Origin: Elizabethkingia occulta
Lineage (GTDB): Bacteria > Bacteroidota > Bacteroidia > Flavobacteriales > Weeksellaceae
Direction of reading: 5' to 3'
DNA length: 64,000 nucleotides
Assembly (NCBI RefSeq): GCF_002023715.1
Contig: NZ_MAHX01000013.1
Coordinates: forward strand, 558,001 to 622,000
In this document: in pieces, positions 16,737 through 25,451 of the stretch
How positions within the stretch are numbered: position 1 is the stretch's first letter
Layout of the letters: each line of letters starts with the position of its first letter
The notes under the pieces: model-generated
Databases searched by the model: none
Told to the model about the DNA's origin: nothing
Seen by the model: the letters and a program-made list of their open reading frames with translations, nothing else
Made by a program: the position numbers and the translations under genes

Positions 16737-16798
16737 GTAAAAACTATTTTTGTGGATAAGTCTGCTTTTAGGCAAACCTAAAATTTGTATAAGATTTA

Positions 16799-16993
16799 TT
16801 AATCGTTTACACATTTAGGCTTACAGTCATCACTTGGATTTACTTCAGGATCACAATAAGCTACACTTTCTTCCATGTGCATATATTTAGGGCATTTTGG
16901 GCCGCTGCCTCCACCACCAAGTTCTACGAACCCAGGCTGACCGCCCAAAACAGATTTAAGTTCATTTCTTGTGATTTTTTTTAGATTTTTCAT
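16799..16993 (-). CDS. GG-leader cysteine-rich precursor 7 (opposite strand)
   Basis: A 64-residue precursor with an 18-residue leader ending LKSVLGG. The 46-residue core starts with a flexible Gly-rich stretch and has four cysteines (core positions 16, 29, 39 and 43). Although on the opposite strand from the exporter operon, it carries the same upstream ACCAAATAAATA element 19 bases before its ATG and its own terminator. It is read as a satellite substrate of the same exporter, switched on from its own promoter. Confidence 0.75.
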   Translation of the reverse strand: MKNLKKITRNELKSVLGGQPGFVELGGGGSGPKCPKYMHMEESVAYCDPEVNPSDDCKPKCVND

Positions 16994-17012
16994 ATTTAAA
17001 TATTTATTTGGT
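16994..17012 (-). promoter_or_regulatory. Shared precursor 5' motif, minus-strand copy
   Basis: Read on the minus strand, ACCAAATAAATATTTAAAT directly precedes the ATG of precursor 7. It matches the element before the other six precursors even though this gene lies apart and inverted, which argues for function rather than local duplication. Confidence 0.5.
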
Positions 17013-17112
17013 TGAACAGTAAATATACTAATTATTCACATGAATGTGATAAAAAACTAAGAAAATATTAATAGAGATATAAGAGACCTTTACTTTCCGG
17101 GAATAATAGTCG

Positions 17113-17120
17113 TATTTTTG
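17113..17120 (+). promoter_or_regulatory. Candidate promoter with very short or no leader
   Basis: TATTTTTG matches TAnnTTTG, with TTTA at 17089-17092 (20-base gap) as a possible -33 element. The box ends 4 bases before the ATG at 17125, so transcription would start at or within a few bases of the start codon, giving a leaderless or nearly leaderless mRNA. Confidence 0.5.
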
Positions 17121-17124
17121 CAAA

Positions 17125-17328
17125 ATGGAACTGGAAGAAACGATTATTGATATTTTAAAAACAAAGAAAACCAAAACGGGCGGAAACTGTGGTACTTATG
17201 CTGCTGCAATGTGCTATGACCTGAATATTCCTTACCAGGATGTAAAACCTATTCTGGAAAAACTTGAGGCAGAAGATAAAATCTTTTACCGAATCGGAGT
17301 TGCCGGAAAGCTTATTTTCTGGAAGTAA
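17125..17328 (+). CDS. Small winged-helix-like protein, function unknown
   Basis: A 67-residue protein with three predicted helices and a C-terminal beta hairpin (KIFYRIGVAGKLIFW), the shape of a small winged-helix domain. It contains a GGNCGTY segment and two cysteines, but no clear metal site. I do not recognise a characterised family. It is followed 37 bases later by a helix-turn-helix membrane protein on the same strand and may share its transcript. The promoter box 4 bases before the ATG supports the chosen start. Confidence 0.6.
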   Translation: MELEETIIDILKTKKTKTGGNCGTYAAAMCYDLNIPYQDVKPILEKLEAEDKIFYRIGVAGKLIFWK

Positions 17329-17365
17329 CTCTATTCTTTATAAATCCTGTTTAACACCCGATACT

Positions 17366-17932
17366 ATGTCTAAATTAAAAACCACCAGAGAATTGAAGAA
17401 TCTGACTCAGGAAGAGCTGTCGGAAAAATCAAAGATTTCGGTAAGAACTATTCAGCGTATCGAAGCCGGAACAGAGCCTAAAGGCCACACCCTTCGGGCG
17501 CTGGCTCAGGCACTGGATGTACATGAACAGTTACTACAGAATAATGAGATTGTAACTGAAACAAACGATGTGAAGATAATATCAGGAGAAGAGGAAACTG
17601 ACGTAAATTTTGCATCTATAAAGATTATCAACCTCTCTTCCATACTTTTCATTCTTTTGCCACCTCTCAATATTCTTGTTCCTTTGTTGCTGATGTTTAA
17701 GATGAAGCAAAAAAATACGCTGGCCAGGCAGATAATTTCTGTTCAGATTTTATGGACAGTAATGGCACCTGTTATATTTATGCTGGGAATTTTTCTAAAG
17801 CTGGGACGTCAGTTTACATTGGTATTAATGATTCTTATTGTGCTGTCCAACCTGTTCATTATTCTGCGTAATGCAGCCGAAATAGACAAAAAGAAAAGAC
17901 TTTTCTATAAGCTGAATTTCAGTATGATATAA
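17366..17932 (+). CDS. XRE-type helix-turn-helix protein with C-terminal membrane domain
   Basis: A 188-residue protein. Residues 4-60 are a Cro/C1-type helix-turn-helix (TQEELSEKSKISVRTIQRIE), followed by a linker and a hydrophobic part with about three transmembrane segments resembling the DUF4870-type membrane domain. It is probably a membrane-bound transcription regulator; this arrangement is common in Flavobacteriia, with ligands unknown. The frame is open from 17264, but the family-like start is the ATG at 17366 (MSKLKTTRELKN), giving a 37-base gap from the preceding gene. Confidence 0.75.
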   Translation: MSKLKTTRELKNLTQEELSEKSKISVRTIQRIEAGTEPKGHTLRALAQALDVHEQLLQNNEIVTETNDVKIISGEEETDVNFASIKIINLSSILFILLPPLNILVPLLLMFKMKQKNTLARQIISVQILWTVMAPVIFMLGIFLKLGRQFTLVLMILIVLSNLFIILRNAAEIDKKKRLFYKLNFSMI

Positions 17933-18018
17933 GCTCTGTCAGGGCTTTGTCGGGTTTTTGTCGGGTTTATTTTTAGCAAGGAATTATCCTAAAATATAAT
18001 CTTTGTAAAAAAATAGCA

Positions 18019-19509
18019 ATGACAAAGTATACCCGTTTTTTTCTCTCCGTTTGTATCCTAATTTTTAGTATTCTTCATGCACAAGAAAATGAGAATAGTG
18101 CATTGTATAAAACTATTATAGCTAAAGATAGTCTGCTTTTCTCAGTAGGATTTAATACCTGTAATATTGAACAGACAGAACGATTGTTGAAAGATTCGTT
18201 TGAATTTTATCATGACAGAAGTGGTCCTGCGGATAAAAAGAAATTTATGACAGATTTCAAAAATAACCTATGTAGTACGCCGAATACATTTCGAGCAAGG
18301 CGAGCTTTGGTTAAAGGAAGTACAACTATTTATCCGCTATATAAAGATGGAAAGTTGTATGGTGCTGTCCAAAATGGAGATCATTTGTTTTATGAAAGCG
18401 TAAATAAGGGTGCTGAGAAGCTGGCAGGAGCTGCTAAATTCACCCATCTTTGGATTCTGGAAAACGGAGACTGGAAACTTTCGCGATCATTAAGCTTTGA
18501 CCATCAGGCTAAACAAAATATCGATCAGAAATTTGGATTCGAAAATGATAAAGAATTGGAAGCATGGTTAAAAGAAAATAAAATTCCTGTATTGGGATTG
18601 GGAATTATTGAAAACGCTGCCTTAAAGCAAGTCAAAGTTTTCGGAGAGATAAAGAAAGGAGTTCCGGCGCCTTATAATACTTATTTCAATGTAGCCTCTC
18701 TTACCAAACCAGTAACAGCCATGGTAGCTTTACGTCTTGTAAGCCTGGGTAAATGGAAACTGGATGAAGCGCTTGATCAATATTGGACGGATCCGGATAT
18801 TGTTAAAGATCCGAGACACAAAAAACTAACGACAAGGATTATTTTATCACATCAGACAGGTTTCCCAAACTGGAGATGGCAGAATAAAGATAAAAAGCTG
18901 AGCTTTGAGTTCGAACCCGGAACAAAATATCAGTATTCCGGTGAAGGTTTGGAATATCTGAGGAAAGCTCTTGAAAATAAGTTTGGAAAACCTTTACAGG
19001 AATTGGCAAAAGAATTTGTTTTTCAACCTTTGGGATTAAAAGATACAGATTACATATGGCATAAAAATACAGTTGAGACCAGATTTGCAATAGGCTATGA
19101 TAAAGACCTACAACCTTATCCAACTGAAAAACAAATCACTGCTAATGCTGCTGATGATTTAATTACCACAATAGAAGATTACGGAACTTTTTTAGTGAAT
19201 ATTATAAAGGGAGGTAATCTGAAGCCGGAAGTTTATCAGGAAATGATTAAAAAACAGGTGAAAACCGGAAAGGATAAATATTTTGGGCTGGGTTTTGAGA
19301 TATATGACCTTGGAAATAATGAATTTGCACTGTCACATGGGGGATCCGATAACGGAACACGATGTCTTGTTATTATTTTACCCCAAACCGGACAGGGACT
19401 CCTGATATTTACAAACTCGGATGTAGGCTATAAAGTTTATGAAAAATTGATTCCCCAGTACTTAGGGAAACAGGGAGAAAGAATTGTAGATATAGAGATG
19501 AAAAAATAG
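18019..19509 (+). CDS. Serine hydrolase of the beta-lactamase/PBP class C family with NTF2-like N-terminal domain
   Basis: A 496-residue secreted protein with a signal peptide ending near AQ22. Residues about 28-165 look like an NTF2-like/DUF4440-type domain. From about 175 on is a class C beta-lactamase-type serine hydrolase: S227-x-x-K230 in ASLTK, YSG in the YQYSGEG segment and HGG in SHGGSDNG as the third motif. Such proteins include esterases, D-aminopeptidases and penicillin-binding-like hydrolases, so the substrate cannot be assigned. It stands alone between the XRE gene and a bidirectional terminator shared with the converging receptor gene. Confidence 0.82.
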   Translation: MTKYTRFFLSVCILIFSILHAQENENSALYKTIIAKDSLLFSVGFNTCNIEQTERLLKDSFEFYHDRSGPADKKKFMTDFKNNLCSTPNTFRARRALVKGSTTIYPLYKDGKLYGAVQNGDHLFYESVNKGAEKLAGAAKFTHLWILENGDWKLSRSLSFDHQAKQNIDQKFGFENDKELEAWLKENKIPVLGLGIIENAALKQVKVFGEIKKGVPAPYNTYFNVASLTKPVTAMVALRLVSLGKWKLDEALDQYWTDPDIVKDPRHKKLTTRIILSHQTGFPNWRWQNKDKKLSFEFEPGTKYQYSGEGLEYLRKALENKFGKPLQELAKEFVFQPLGLKDTDYIWHKNTVETRFAIGYDKDLQPYPTEKQITANAADDLITTIEDYGTFLVNIIKGGNLKPEVYQEMIKKQVKTGKDKYFGLGFEIYDLGNNEFALSHGGSDNGTRCLVIILPQTGQGLLIFTNSDVGYKVYEKLIPQYLGKQGERIVDIEMKK

Positions 19510-19524
19510 CAATACAAAAAAAAT

Positions 19525-19559
19525 AACCGCACAGATAACTAAATATTTGTGCGGTTTTT
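19525..19559. terminator. Bidirectional terminator between converging genes
   Basis: Arms AACCGCACA / TGTGCGGTT with a T run after the right arm and an A run before the left arm. It can therefore stop both the serine hydrolase transcript and the minus-strand receptor transcript. Confidence 0.85.
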
Positions 19560-19584
19560 GTTAGTTAATCTTTCTGAACATTAA

Positions 19585-22449
19585 TTAGAAAGTCAAATTA
19601 ATCCTTGCAAAAAGGAATCTTCCGTTCATTCCAAACTGAGATACATTTCTGGAGTATACAAACTGATTCTGATTAGATAGGTCAATCGTTGTAGCTGTTG
19701 CAGGATAAGTGATATTTCCGTTAGCATCAACCCCCGATGGTCTTTTTGCATTTACAGGACCATAGTTCAGATCTGGATAAACATCAAAAATATTATTAGC
19801 ACCTACGGTTAGTCTTATAGATTTGTTTAGTTTATAGCCAACGGAGAAATCTGTTACAATTCTTCCACCCCATACCGGATGTTCTGTTTCTACGGCTTGC
19901 CCGTTTATTACCTGAGCTTGGATAATGCCATCGCCATTGACATCAACTGTGTTGGGATCCGTTACTTTTCCAAAATAGACATTTCGCATCAGAAAACTCA
20001 GATTTCCTAAATCTAAAGTATTGTTAAGGGACATTTTTAGTCTGGGAATAGCTTCTTCCAGATAGATTTTGCTGGTTTCTGAATAGTACCTGTTGATTTG
20101 CCCGGCATTAATTAGTATATCCGATCCTTTAATATCTCCAACTCTGTTTGTTTTTGCAACCATTAAAGCAAAATCCGAGTTAAGCGTTGTTTTTGCGCCA
20201 AATCTTGCTTTGTGTGAAATCACAGCTTCAATTCCCTTGGTTTGTGTATCAATTGCATTGGCAAAGAATGTTGCTGCATTAGCTCCAGCCTGTTCAAAAG
20301 CATTATAAAGTTTTTCCTGATTAGATCCAGGCGTACCAGGTGCAGATGGTTTGGAAAACTGATCTGTAAGCACCACTCTGTCATTAATTCGGATATAATA
20401 ACCATCCACCGTGAATGTAAGATTAGCTTGCGGAATTTTTGCTGTAAATCCTACAGAGAAACTTTTAGACTCTTCCTGCTTCAGAGAAGGGATTCCCAAA
20501 ATTTTAGCAGCTTCGGAATCATTAGAGAAAGTTCCTACCTCATAAGGAACACCACCAACGAACTGAGTAGAAGTAGAATTAAAATAGATCTGTTGCAAAG
20601 ATGGAGCCCGGAATCCGGTGGAATGGGCTGCTCTGAAATTAATATTATCTGTTATTTTGTAGCGGGTTGCAATTTTATAATTGAAAGTAGAACCAAAATC
20701 GGAATAATTTTCAAACCTCAATGCTGCACTTAGCAACCATTTATCGGTAATATCCAGTTCGGTATCCACATAAGCTGCGACTGAACGTCTGCCTTTATTC
20801 AATGCATTTTCTGGTCGGAATCCCGGAAATACCTGTGCACCGCCAGGTCTGCCGCTGCCATAGAAATCTGTTGGTTTTAAAGAAGCATCAGTTTTAGGCG
20901 TTACCAGATTTCCATTGATGTCATAACTTGCCCATGAAGCTTCTTCGCCTTGTGCTATTTTAAAATTTTCAAAACGGGCTTCTGCACCAAATGCAAGGTT
21001 GAAGCCTTTTAACCAGTTGAATTTAGTGTCAAAATCAGCATTAATGGTATTCTGAGAAAAGCCTAATGATCCGGCTTTAAACTCTGTTTTGTCCGAAAAG
21101 GACATCGTGGAATTTGTAGTGTTTTTAATCGTATAATCGAATGTATTTTGGCCGAATGTGTTACTTATATCATAATTTACTTTTCCAATTTTTCCTTTAA
21201 AGCCTGCTGCAAAAGAAATATCAGTGACTACAGAAGCTATCTCAGGTAAGAAGCCATTGGGGAAAACAGAAGTAAGAGTCCGGCTTTGGTTAGGTCTTCT
21301 GAAGAATCCGGCAGCATTTCCGTCTCTGTAGGAATACCCACCGAAAGCATAGCCTCTTATACCGGAGGTAATGTCAAATTCAGAATTTACAAATAGCTGA
21401 CCGCTTTTTAGTTTGGATTGCCCAATTCTCATATTGAAATCGTCCCTTGTCAGTCCTCTGTAGGCAAGCTCATTTTCGGTGACATCAAAATTAAGTGCTG
21501 ACTGTAATGCTGAAATAGTTGAGGCCGATTGGATAGCCGATTGTTGTGCACCAGTAAAATAGCCAACATTTCCGGCATACTGGTGTATATAATTTATAAT
21601 ACTTTGAGAGTTGGGTGTGTTGTTGATATTTGAAAAAAGAGAATTGATATCAACACCATTTTGTAAAGCTCTTTGTTCGATAGCATTATAAGCATTAAAA
21701 ATAGTTCCGGTAGCAGCTCTTGCTCTTCTTGTATCACCACGGCTCATTAATGATCCTGTAAAGTTGATAAAGCCATTAGAACCTATTTTGGTTCCATAGT
21801 TCAGGTCTAACTGATACTTGTCACCATCCCATCCTTTTTGGTGATCATTAGATCCTTTGGAATTGAATGCACCTGCTGTTATGGCTGCTGCTAATTGATT
21901 AGTGCTTTTTTTCATAACAACATTAATAACGCCTGCAATAGCATCGGAGCCGTATTGTGCAGACGCTCCATCTCTTAGGACTTCAACTCTTTCAATTGCA
22001 AACGAAGGGATAGCATTAAGATCTGTGCCAACAGAACCTCTCCCGGGAGTACCATTAATATTAACCAATGACGAGGTATGCCGCCTTTTACCGTTTAATA
22101 ATACCAATACCTGGTCAGGTCCCAAACCTCTGAGCTGAGCAGGATCAATATGATCTGTTCCGTCCGCAACAGTTGAGGAATTAGAGGTGAAAGAAGGTGC
22201 TGCATAATTCAGAATTTGAGTAAGGTCAGTTTGCGGGCTCAATACTGATTGCTGACCGATGTTGATAACGTCAATAGGAACTGGTGTGTCGGTCGCAACT
22301 CTGGCCTTGTTTCGGGAACCAATCGTGATTTTTACTTCCTCAATGGTCTTGCTTTTCAGGGTGTCTTTTTCCTGTGCATAGATACATAGATTTCCGGCAA
22401 GAAAGCATACGACCCCCAGGGCCATGCTTTTTTTGTGATTTGTGTTCAT
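19585..22449 (-). CDS. TonB-dependent outer membrane receptor
   Basis: A 954-residue receptor with a signal peptide (through about residue 26, CIYAQ) and a TonB-box-like segment (TIEEVKI). The plug domain (about 55-180) contains LRGLGPDQVLVLLNGKRRH and the IERVEVLRDGASAQYGSDAI motif. A long 22-strand-type barrel ends in a terminal phenylalanine (RINLTF). It imports a large or scarce nutrient (siderophore, vitamin or organic compound) using TonB energy. There is no SusD partner or CarboxypepD-like extension, and neighbours give no substrate clue. The 291-base upstream gap probably holds its promoter. Confidence 0.93.
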   Translation of the reverse strand: MNTNHKKSMALGVVCFLAGNLCIYAQEKDTLKSKTIEEVKITIGSRNKARVATDTPVPIDVINIGQQSVLSPQTDLTQILNYAAPSFTSNSSTVADGTDHIDPAQLRGLGPDQVLVLLNGKRRHTSSLVNINGTPGRGSVGTDLNAIPSFAIERVEVLRDGASAQYGSDAIAGVINVVMKKSTNQLAAAITAGAFNSKGSNDHQKGWDGDKYQLDLNYGTKIGSNGFINFTGSLMSRGDTRRARAATGTIFNAYNAIEQRALQNGVDINSLFSNINNTPNSQSIINYIHQYAGNVGYFTGAQQSAIQSASTISALQSALNFDVTENELAYRGLTRDDFNMRIGQSKLKSGQLFVNSEFDITSGIRGYAFGGYSYRDGNAAGFFRRPNQSRTLTSVFPNGFLPEIASVVTDISFAAGFKGKIGKVNYDISNTFGQNTFDYTIKNTTNSTMSFSDKTEFKAGSLGFSQNTINADFDTKFNWLKGFNLAFGAEARFENFKIAQGEEASWASYDINGNLVTPKTDASLKPTDFYGSGRPGGAQVFPGFRPENALNKGRRSVAAYVDTELDITDKWLLSAALRFENYSDFGSTFNYKIATRYKITDNINFRAAHSTGFRAPSLQQIYFNSTSTQFVGGVPYEVGTFSNDSEAAKILGIPSLKQEESKSFSVGFTAKIPQANLTFTVDGYYIRINDRVVLTDQFSKPSAPGTPGSNQEKLYNAFEQAGANAATFFANAIDTQTKGIEAVISHKARFGAKTTLNSDFALMVAKTNRVGDIKGSDILINAGQINRYYSETSKIYLEEAIPRLKMSLNNTLDLGNLSFLMRNVYFGKVTDPNTVDVNGDGIIQAQVINGQAVETEHPVWGGRIVTDFSVGYKLNKSIRLTVGANNIFDVYPDLNYGPVNAKRPSGVDANGNITYPATATTIDLSNQNQFVYSRNVSQFGMNGRFLFARINLTF

Positions 22450-22740
22450 CTTAGTGTAGTTTTAGAAATAATTATAAGTATAAAAATATTAAAAAAATAA
22501 TAAAAACAAATTTTAACTGATGTTTTATTAAATAAATTAGCTTTTAATTATTTATAATTATGTTAAATAGAATAAATTGTTATCGATTTATTTTATTTTG
22601 TTTATGAAGGTTTTGTGCCTGAAAGAATGCAAATAGATACCGAATAGATTCAAAAAATAATGCATCTTAAATATGAAATTTCTTAGTATTATTGTTTGAA
22701 GATAGAATAGATTACTCAGTTTTTTAAATAAAATACAGGT

Positions 22741-23262
22741 ATGAGTTTAGAAGAAATATTTCAGGATAAATCTATAAAAGCTAAAGCAAAGGTTTTTCAA
22801 ATCGGAGAGTGGCTTATCAGTCAGGAATTACCTGTTGACGAATTACTGGCATTTACAGATTTACAGTCCGGAACCAATAAAGCAACTTGTATAGAAGCAA
22901 TAGAGTATGCGACTAAAAAATCTGTTCTCATGACAGATGATGCATTGCTTAGTTATGTCACAAAAGCTTTAGGTGAAGAGGAAGCCCGGATTAAATGGGA
23001 AAGTGCTAAAGTAATCGGGAATATTTCGAAACAACATGCCGACAAATTAGCCCCGGCAATTGCGGGGCTCTTAAAAAATGCTGAAGATAAAGTAACAGTT
23101 GTCCGATGGGCAACAGCCTATGCACTGGCTGAAATCCTGAAACTAAAAATGGATTACAATAAAACCTTACTCCCGAAAATTGAAATACTCTGTGAAAAAG
23201 AGGAAGATAACGGGGTAAAGAAAAAATATATTGATGCGATAAAAAAAGTGAAGAAAAATTAA
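22741..23262 (+). CDS. HEAT-repeat protein
   Basis: A 173-residue cytoplasmic protein built of paired helices. The segment ARIKWESAKVIGNISKQHAD and the next unit TVVRWATAYALAEIL are HEAT-like repeats. Such proteins are binding scaffolds or resemble DNA alkylation repair proteins, but no catalytic motif is visible. It stands alone, so its partner cannot be inferred from context. Confidence 0.75.
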   Translation: MSLEEIFQDKSIKAKAKVFQIGEWLISQELPVDELLAFTDLQSGTNKATCIEAIEYATKKSVLMTDDALLSYVTKALGEEEARIKWESAKVIGNISKQHADKLAPAIAGLLKNAEDKVTVVRWATAYALAEILKLKMDYNKTLLPKIEILCEKEEDNGVKKKYIDAIKKVKKN

Positions 23263-23317
23263 ACTTTAAGATCCTTTTACCGAATTTTATCGGAACATTT
23301 TTTAGTTGTATAAATTT

Positions 23318-23833
23318 TTATTGATTGTATTTTATCAGTACAACCGAAGGTTGATCAAAAGGCTGCATAACCGACTGCTCGTGTGCTGCAAATCCGCATT
23401 CTTCAAAAAACGGAACCAGCGGATCGTTTTGTAAGGTTTCTATCCAGTAGGCTTCATCAAAGGTTCGGGTTATCGAAACACATTTTTTCCATAATGCCTG
23501 TCTGGTTTCCGGATTGTTGTATTCCGGCAAAATATAGAAGGATGAATAATTAATCACTCTTTTCCCTTCCAGTACCTCCGGACGTTGGAAGGAGTTTCGG
23601 ATAATGGTATAACCTGCAGGTTTGCTTTCTACAAACAAAACCAATAGCTGAGTGCTGAGGTCATTGAGTTCATTAATTACATTCCGGTGATTCAGCTGTT
23701 CTTTTATATAGAGGTCCAATTGGCCGGAATCTGCTACATCTTCATACTGTCCTCTAATTTGCGCATTCTGAAGGAAAAAAAGCTGACCAATTCCTTCTTC
23801 CGAGCCAATTGTAAATTTTACCTCTATGTCCAT
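23318..23833 (-). CDS. GNAT-like N-acetyltransferase
   Basis: A 171-residue protein resembling the GNAT fold. A central strand pair (LLVLFVESKPAGYTIIRNS) is followed by INYSSFYILPEYNNPETRQALWKKC, where acetyl-CoA would bind, and a C-terminal FFEECGF segment typical of GNAT enzymes (the F-Y-x-x-x-G-F region). The substrate is unknown. It lies 80 bases downstream of a MocR-type regulator gene on the same strand, with repeated TCGGTACA sites between, so it may be that regulator's target. Confidence 0.72.
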   Translation of the reverse strand: MDIEVKFTIGSEEGIGQLFFLQNAQIRGQYEDVADSGQLDLYIKEQLNHRNVINELNDLSTQLLVLFVESKPAGYTIIRNSFQRPEVLEGKRVINYSSFYILPEYNNPETRQALWKKCVSITRTFDEAYWIETLQNDPLVPFFEECGFAAHEQSVMQPFDQPSVVLIKYNQ

Positions 23834-23873
23834 CTTGTCTTAATTTTGATGTAAAAGTAGAGGATCTTTTATT

Positions 23874-23912
23874 TCGGTACAAGGTACAGAATAGTGTAAA
23901 ATAATCGGTACA
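23874..23912 (-). promoter_or_regulatory. Repeated TCGGTACA motif, candidate MocR operator
   Basis: On the plus strand TCGGTACA occurs at 23874-23881 and 23905-23912, 31 bases apart (about three helical turns), with an extra GGTACA at 23883-23888. They lie upstream of the minus-strand GNAT gene and directly after the MocR gene. MocR/GabR regulators usually bind direct repeats spaced by helical turns. Confidence 0.45.
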
Positions 23913-23913
23913 G

Positions 23914-25317
23914 TTAACGGTATAGTGATTTACCAATTTCTTTTATAGACTGAAGCCCGGGAGAGGTTATTCTTTGTGAAAAAATACTTCTGAAATGATG
24001 GTCGTAGGCATCTGTAAAAGAAAATGTTTTGCCTGGTGTAAAATGAAGACGGTATTTTTCGCAGTACCTGTAAAACTCTTTCATATCGGTGTCAGCAGGC
24101 AGTCTGCTCCATATGCTGTATCCACCTTGTGGAATTGGAGTGTAGGAACCCGGAAAATAACGGTTGAAAATATTTACCAGAGCCAAAGCTTGACGCTCCA
24201 GCTGAAGACGGAACGATCGAAGGTGCTTGTCATAACCGGCCGAATTAAGAAGCTGGTTAATAACCTCCTGATTAAACGGAGAAACGGATCTGCCGAGAGA
24301 GAACTTTATACGTTCGGCTTTCGGGAAAAATTTGCTGGTTGACATCCATCCCAACCGTATGCCCGGGGCCAGGCTTTTTGAAAATGAAGAGTATGTAATG
24401 ACAGAACCTGTAGTATCAAAATTTTTAATGCTGCCGGGTCTGGAATTGCTAAAATACAAGTCTCCATAGATATCGTTTTCTATAATCGGGATATTGTATT
24501 GGTCTGCAATACAAAGTATTTCTTTCTTATGGTCATCAGACATCAATATACCGGTTGGATTATGAAAATTAGGAGTAAGTACAACCGCTTTTATATTATT
24601 CTTTTTACAGGCATTTTCCAGATATCCGATATCAAAACCATCCTTATAGCTCACCGGAATTTCTATTGCTTTTAGATGAAGCGATGCAATAACCTCCAAA
24701 ACAGAAAATACACATGGACTTTCAACTGCAACAATATCTCCGGGATCTGTAGTGGCTGCCAATGCAATATATAATGCCTGAAGCGCACCGTCTGTAATCA
24801 GTATCTCGTCGGGATTTATTATGGCTCCATGTCGTGCAGATCTTCTGGACAAGGCATCCCTTAATTGTTCCGAACCATTTGCAGGATAATAACGCAGTAA
24901 AGCTGCACCTTTCTCTTTTATAACCTTTTGCATGGTGCGCAATAGTAATTTCTGTGGAACCATGAGATCCGAAGGTGCTGCAACATTCAGCGGCGTGAAT
25001 TCAGAATGCCGTCCTGTGCCGGAAGTAAGCAGAATATTCTCCTTGAAAACAGGATCTCTGGAAACCGGATCCGGAATGGGATAAGGTTCGTTAGCTGTTA
25101 GTGTATGGTTTGTGACGATATATCCTTGCCTTGGTAGGCTGGTTACAAGTCCTTTGAATACAAGATAGTCATATCCACTCTGGACAGAACTGGTACTCAG
25201 ATTATATTCCTGTTTTATATTTCTTACGGAAGGTAAATAGTCTCCCGGTTTTAATAATCCTTTATTGATATTCTCCTCGATAACAGATGTAAATATCTTA
25301 TACTTATAATCCTTCAT
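23914..25317 (-). CDS. MocR/GabR-type regulator (GntR helix-turn-helix fused to aminotransferase domain)
   Basis: A 467-residue fusion. Residues 1-72 form a GntR winged helix (LPSVRNIKQEYNLSTSSVQ). Residues about 95-467 are a fold-type I aminotransferase-like domain with NPTG at 253-256, Asp282 and Tyr284 and the PLP lysine Lys314 in SSFSKS. MocR proteins use bound PLP or an amino-compound adduct to control transcription and rarely act as enzymes. The GNAT gene follows on the same strand, with direct repeats in between as candidate operator. Confidence 0.9.
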   Translation of the reverse strand: MKDYKYKIFTSVIEENINKGLLKPGDYLPSVRNIKQEYNLSTSSVQSGYDYLVFKGLVTSLPRQGYIVTNHTLTANEPYPIPDPVSRDPVFKENILLTSGTGRHSEFTPLNVAAPSDLMVPQKLLLRTMQKVIKEKGAALLRYYPANGSEQLRDALSRRSARHGAIINPDEILITDGALQALYIALAATTDPGDIVAVESPCVFSVLEVIASLHLKAIEIPVSYKDGFDIGYLENACKKNNIKAVVLTPNFHNPTGILMSDDHKKEILCIADQYNIPIIENDIYGDLYFSNSRPGSIKNFDTTGSVITYSSFSKSLAPGIRLGWMSTSKFFPKAERIKFSLGRSVSPFNQEVINQLLNSAGYDKHLRSFRLQLERQALALVNIFNRYFPGSYTPIPQGGYSIWSRLPADTDMKEFYRYCEKYRLHFTPGKTFSFTDAYDHHFRSIFSQRITSPGLQSIKEIGKSLYR

Positions 25318-25398
25318 TCTGCAGGCAAAAAGCTCCTAAGTGTAAATTTAGTAAATATAAATCCGTTTTGTACTCGGGAAACGGAAAGATTGCAAATA

Positions 25399-25434
25399 AA
25401 AACAGCAGCACAGTAATATCTATGCTGCTGTTTT
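25399..25434 (-). terminator. Terminator of the lipocalin-like lipoprotein gene
   Basis: 12-bp arms AAAACAGCAGCA / TGCTGCTGTTTT with a 12-base loop. On the minus strand they are followed by a T-rich tail (TTTATTTGC), 17 bases after the stop at 25452. Confidence 0.8.
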
Positions 25435-25451
25435 CTTATATAATTTACTTT

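Noticed and set aside
20242-20733. 163-residue frame antisense to the TonB-dependent receptor
   Set aside because: It lies entirely opposite a strongly supported barrel gene and is rich in Cys, Arg and Ser, as frames on the reverse strand of A/T-rich genes usually are.
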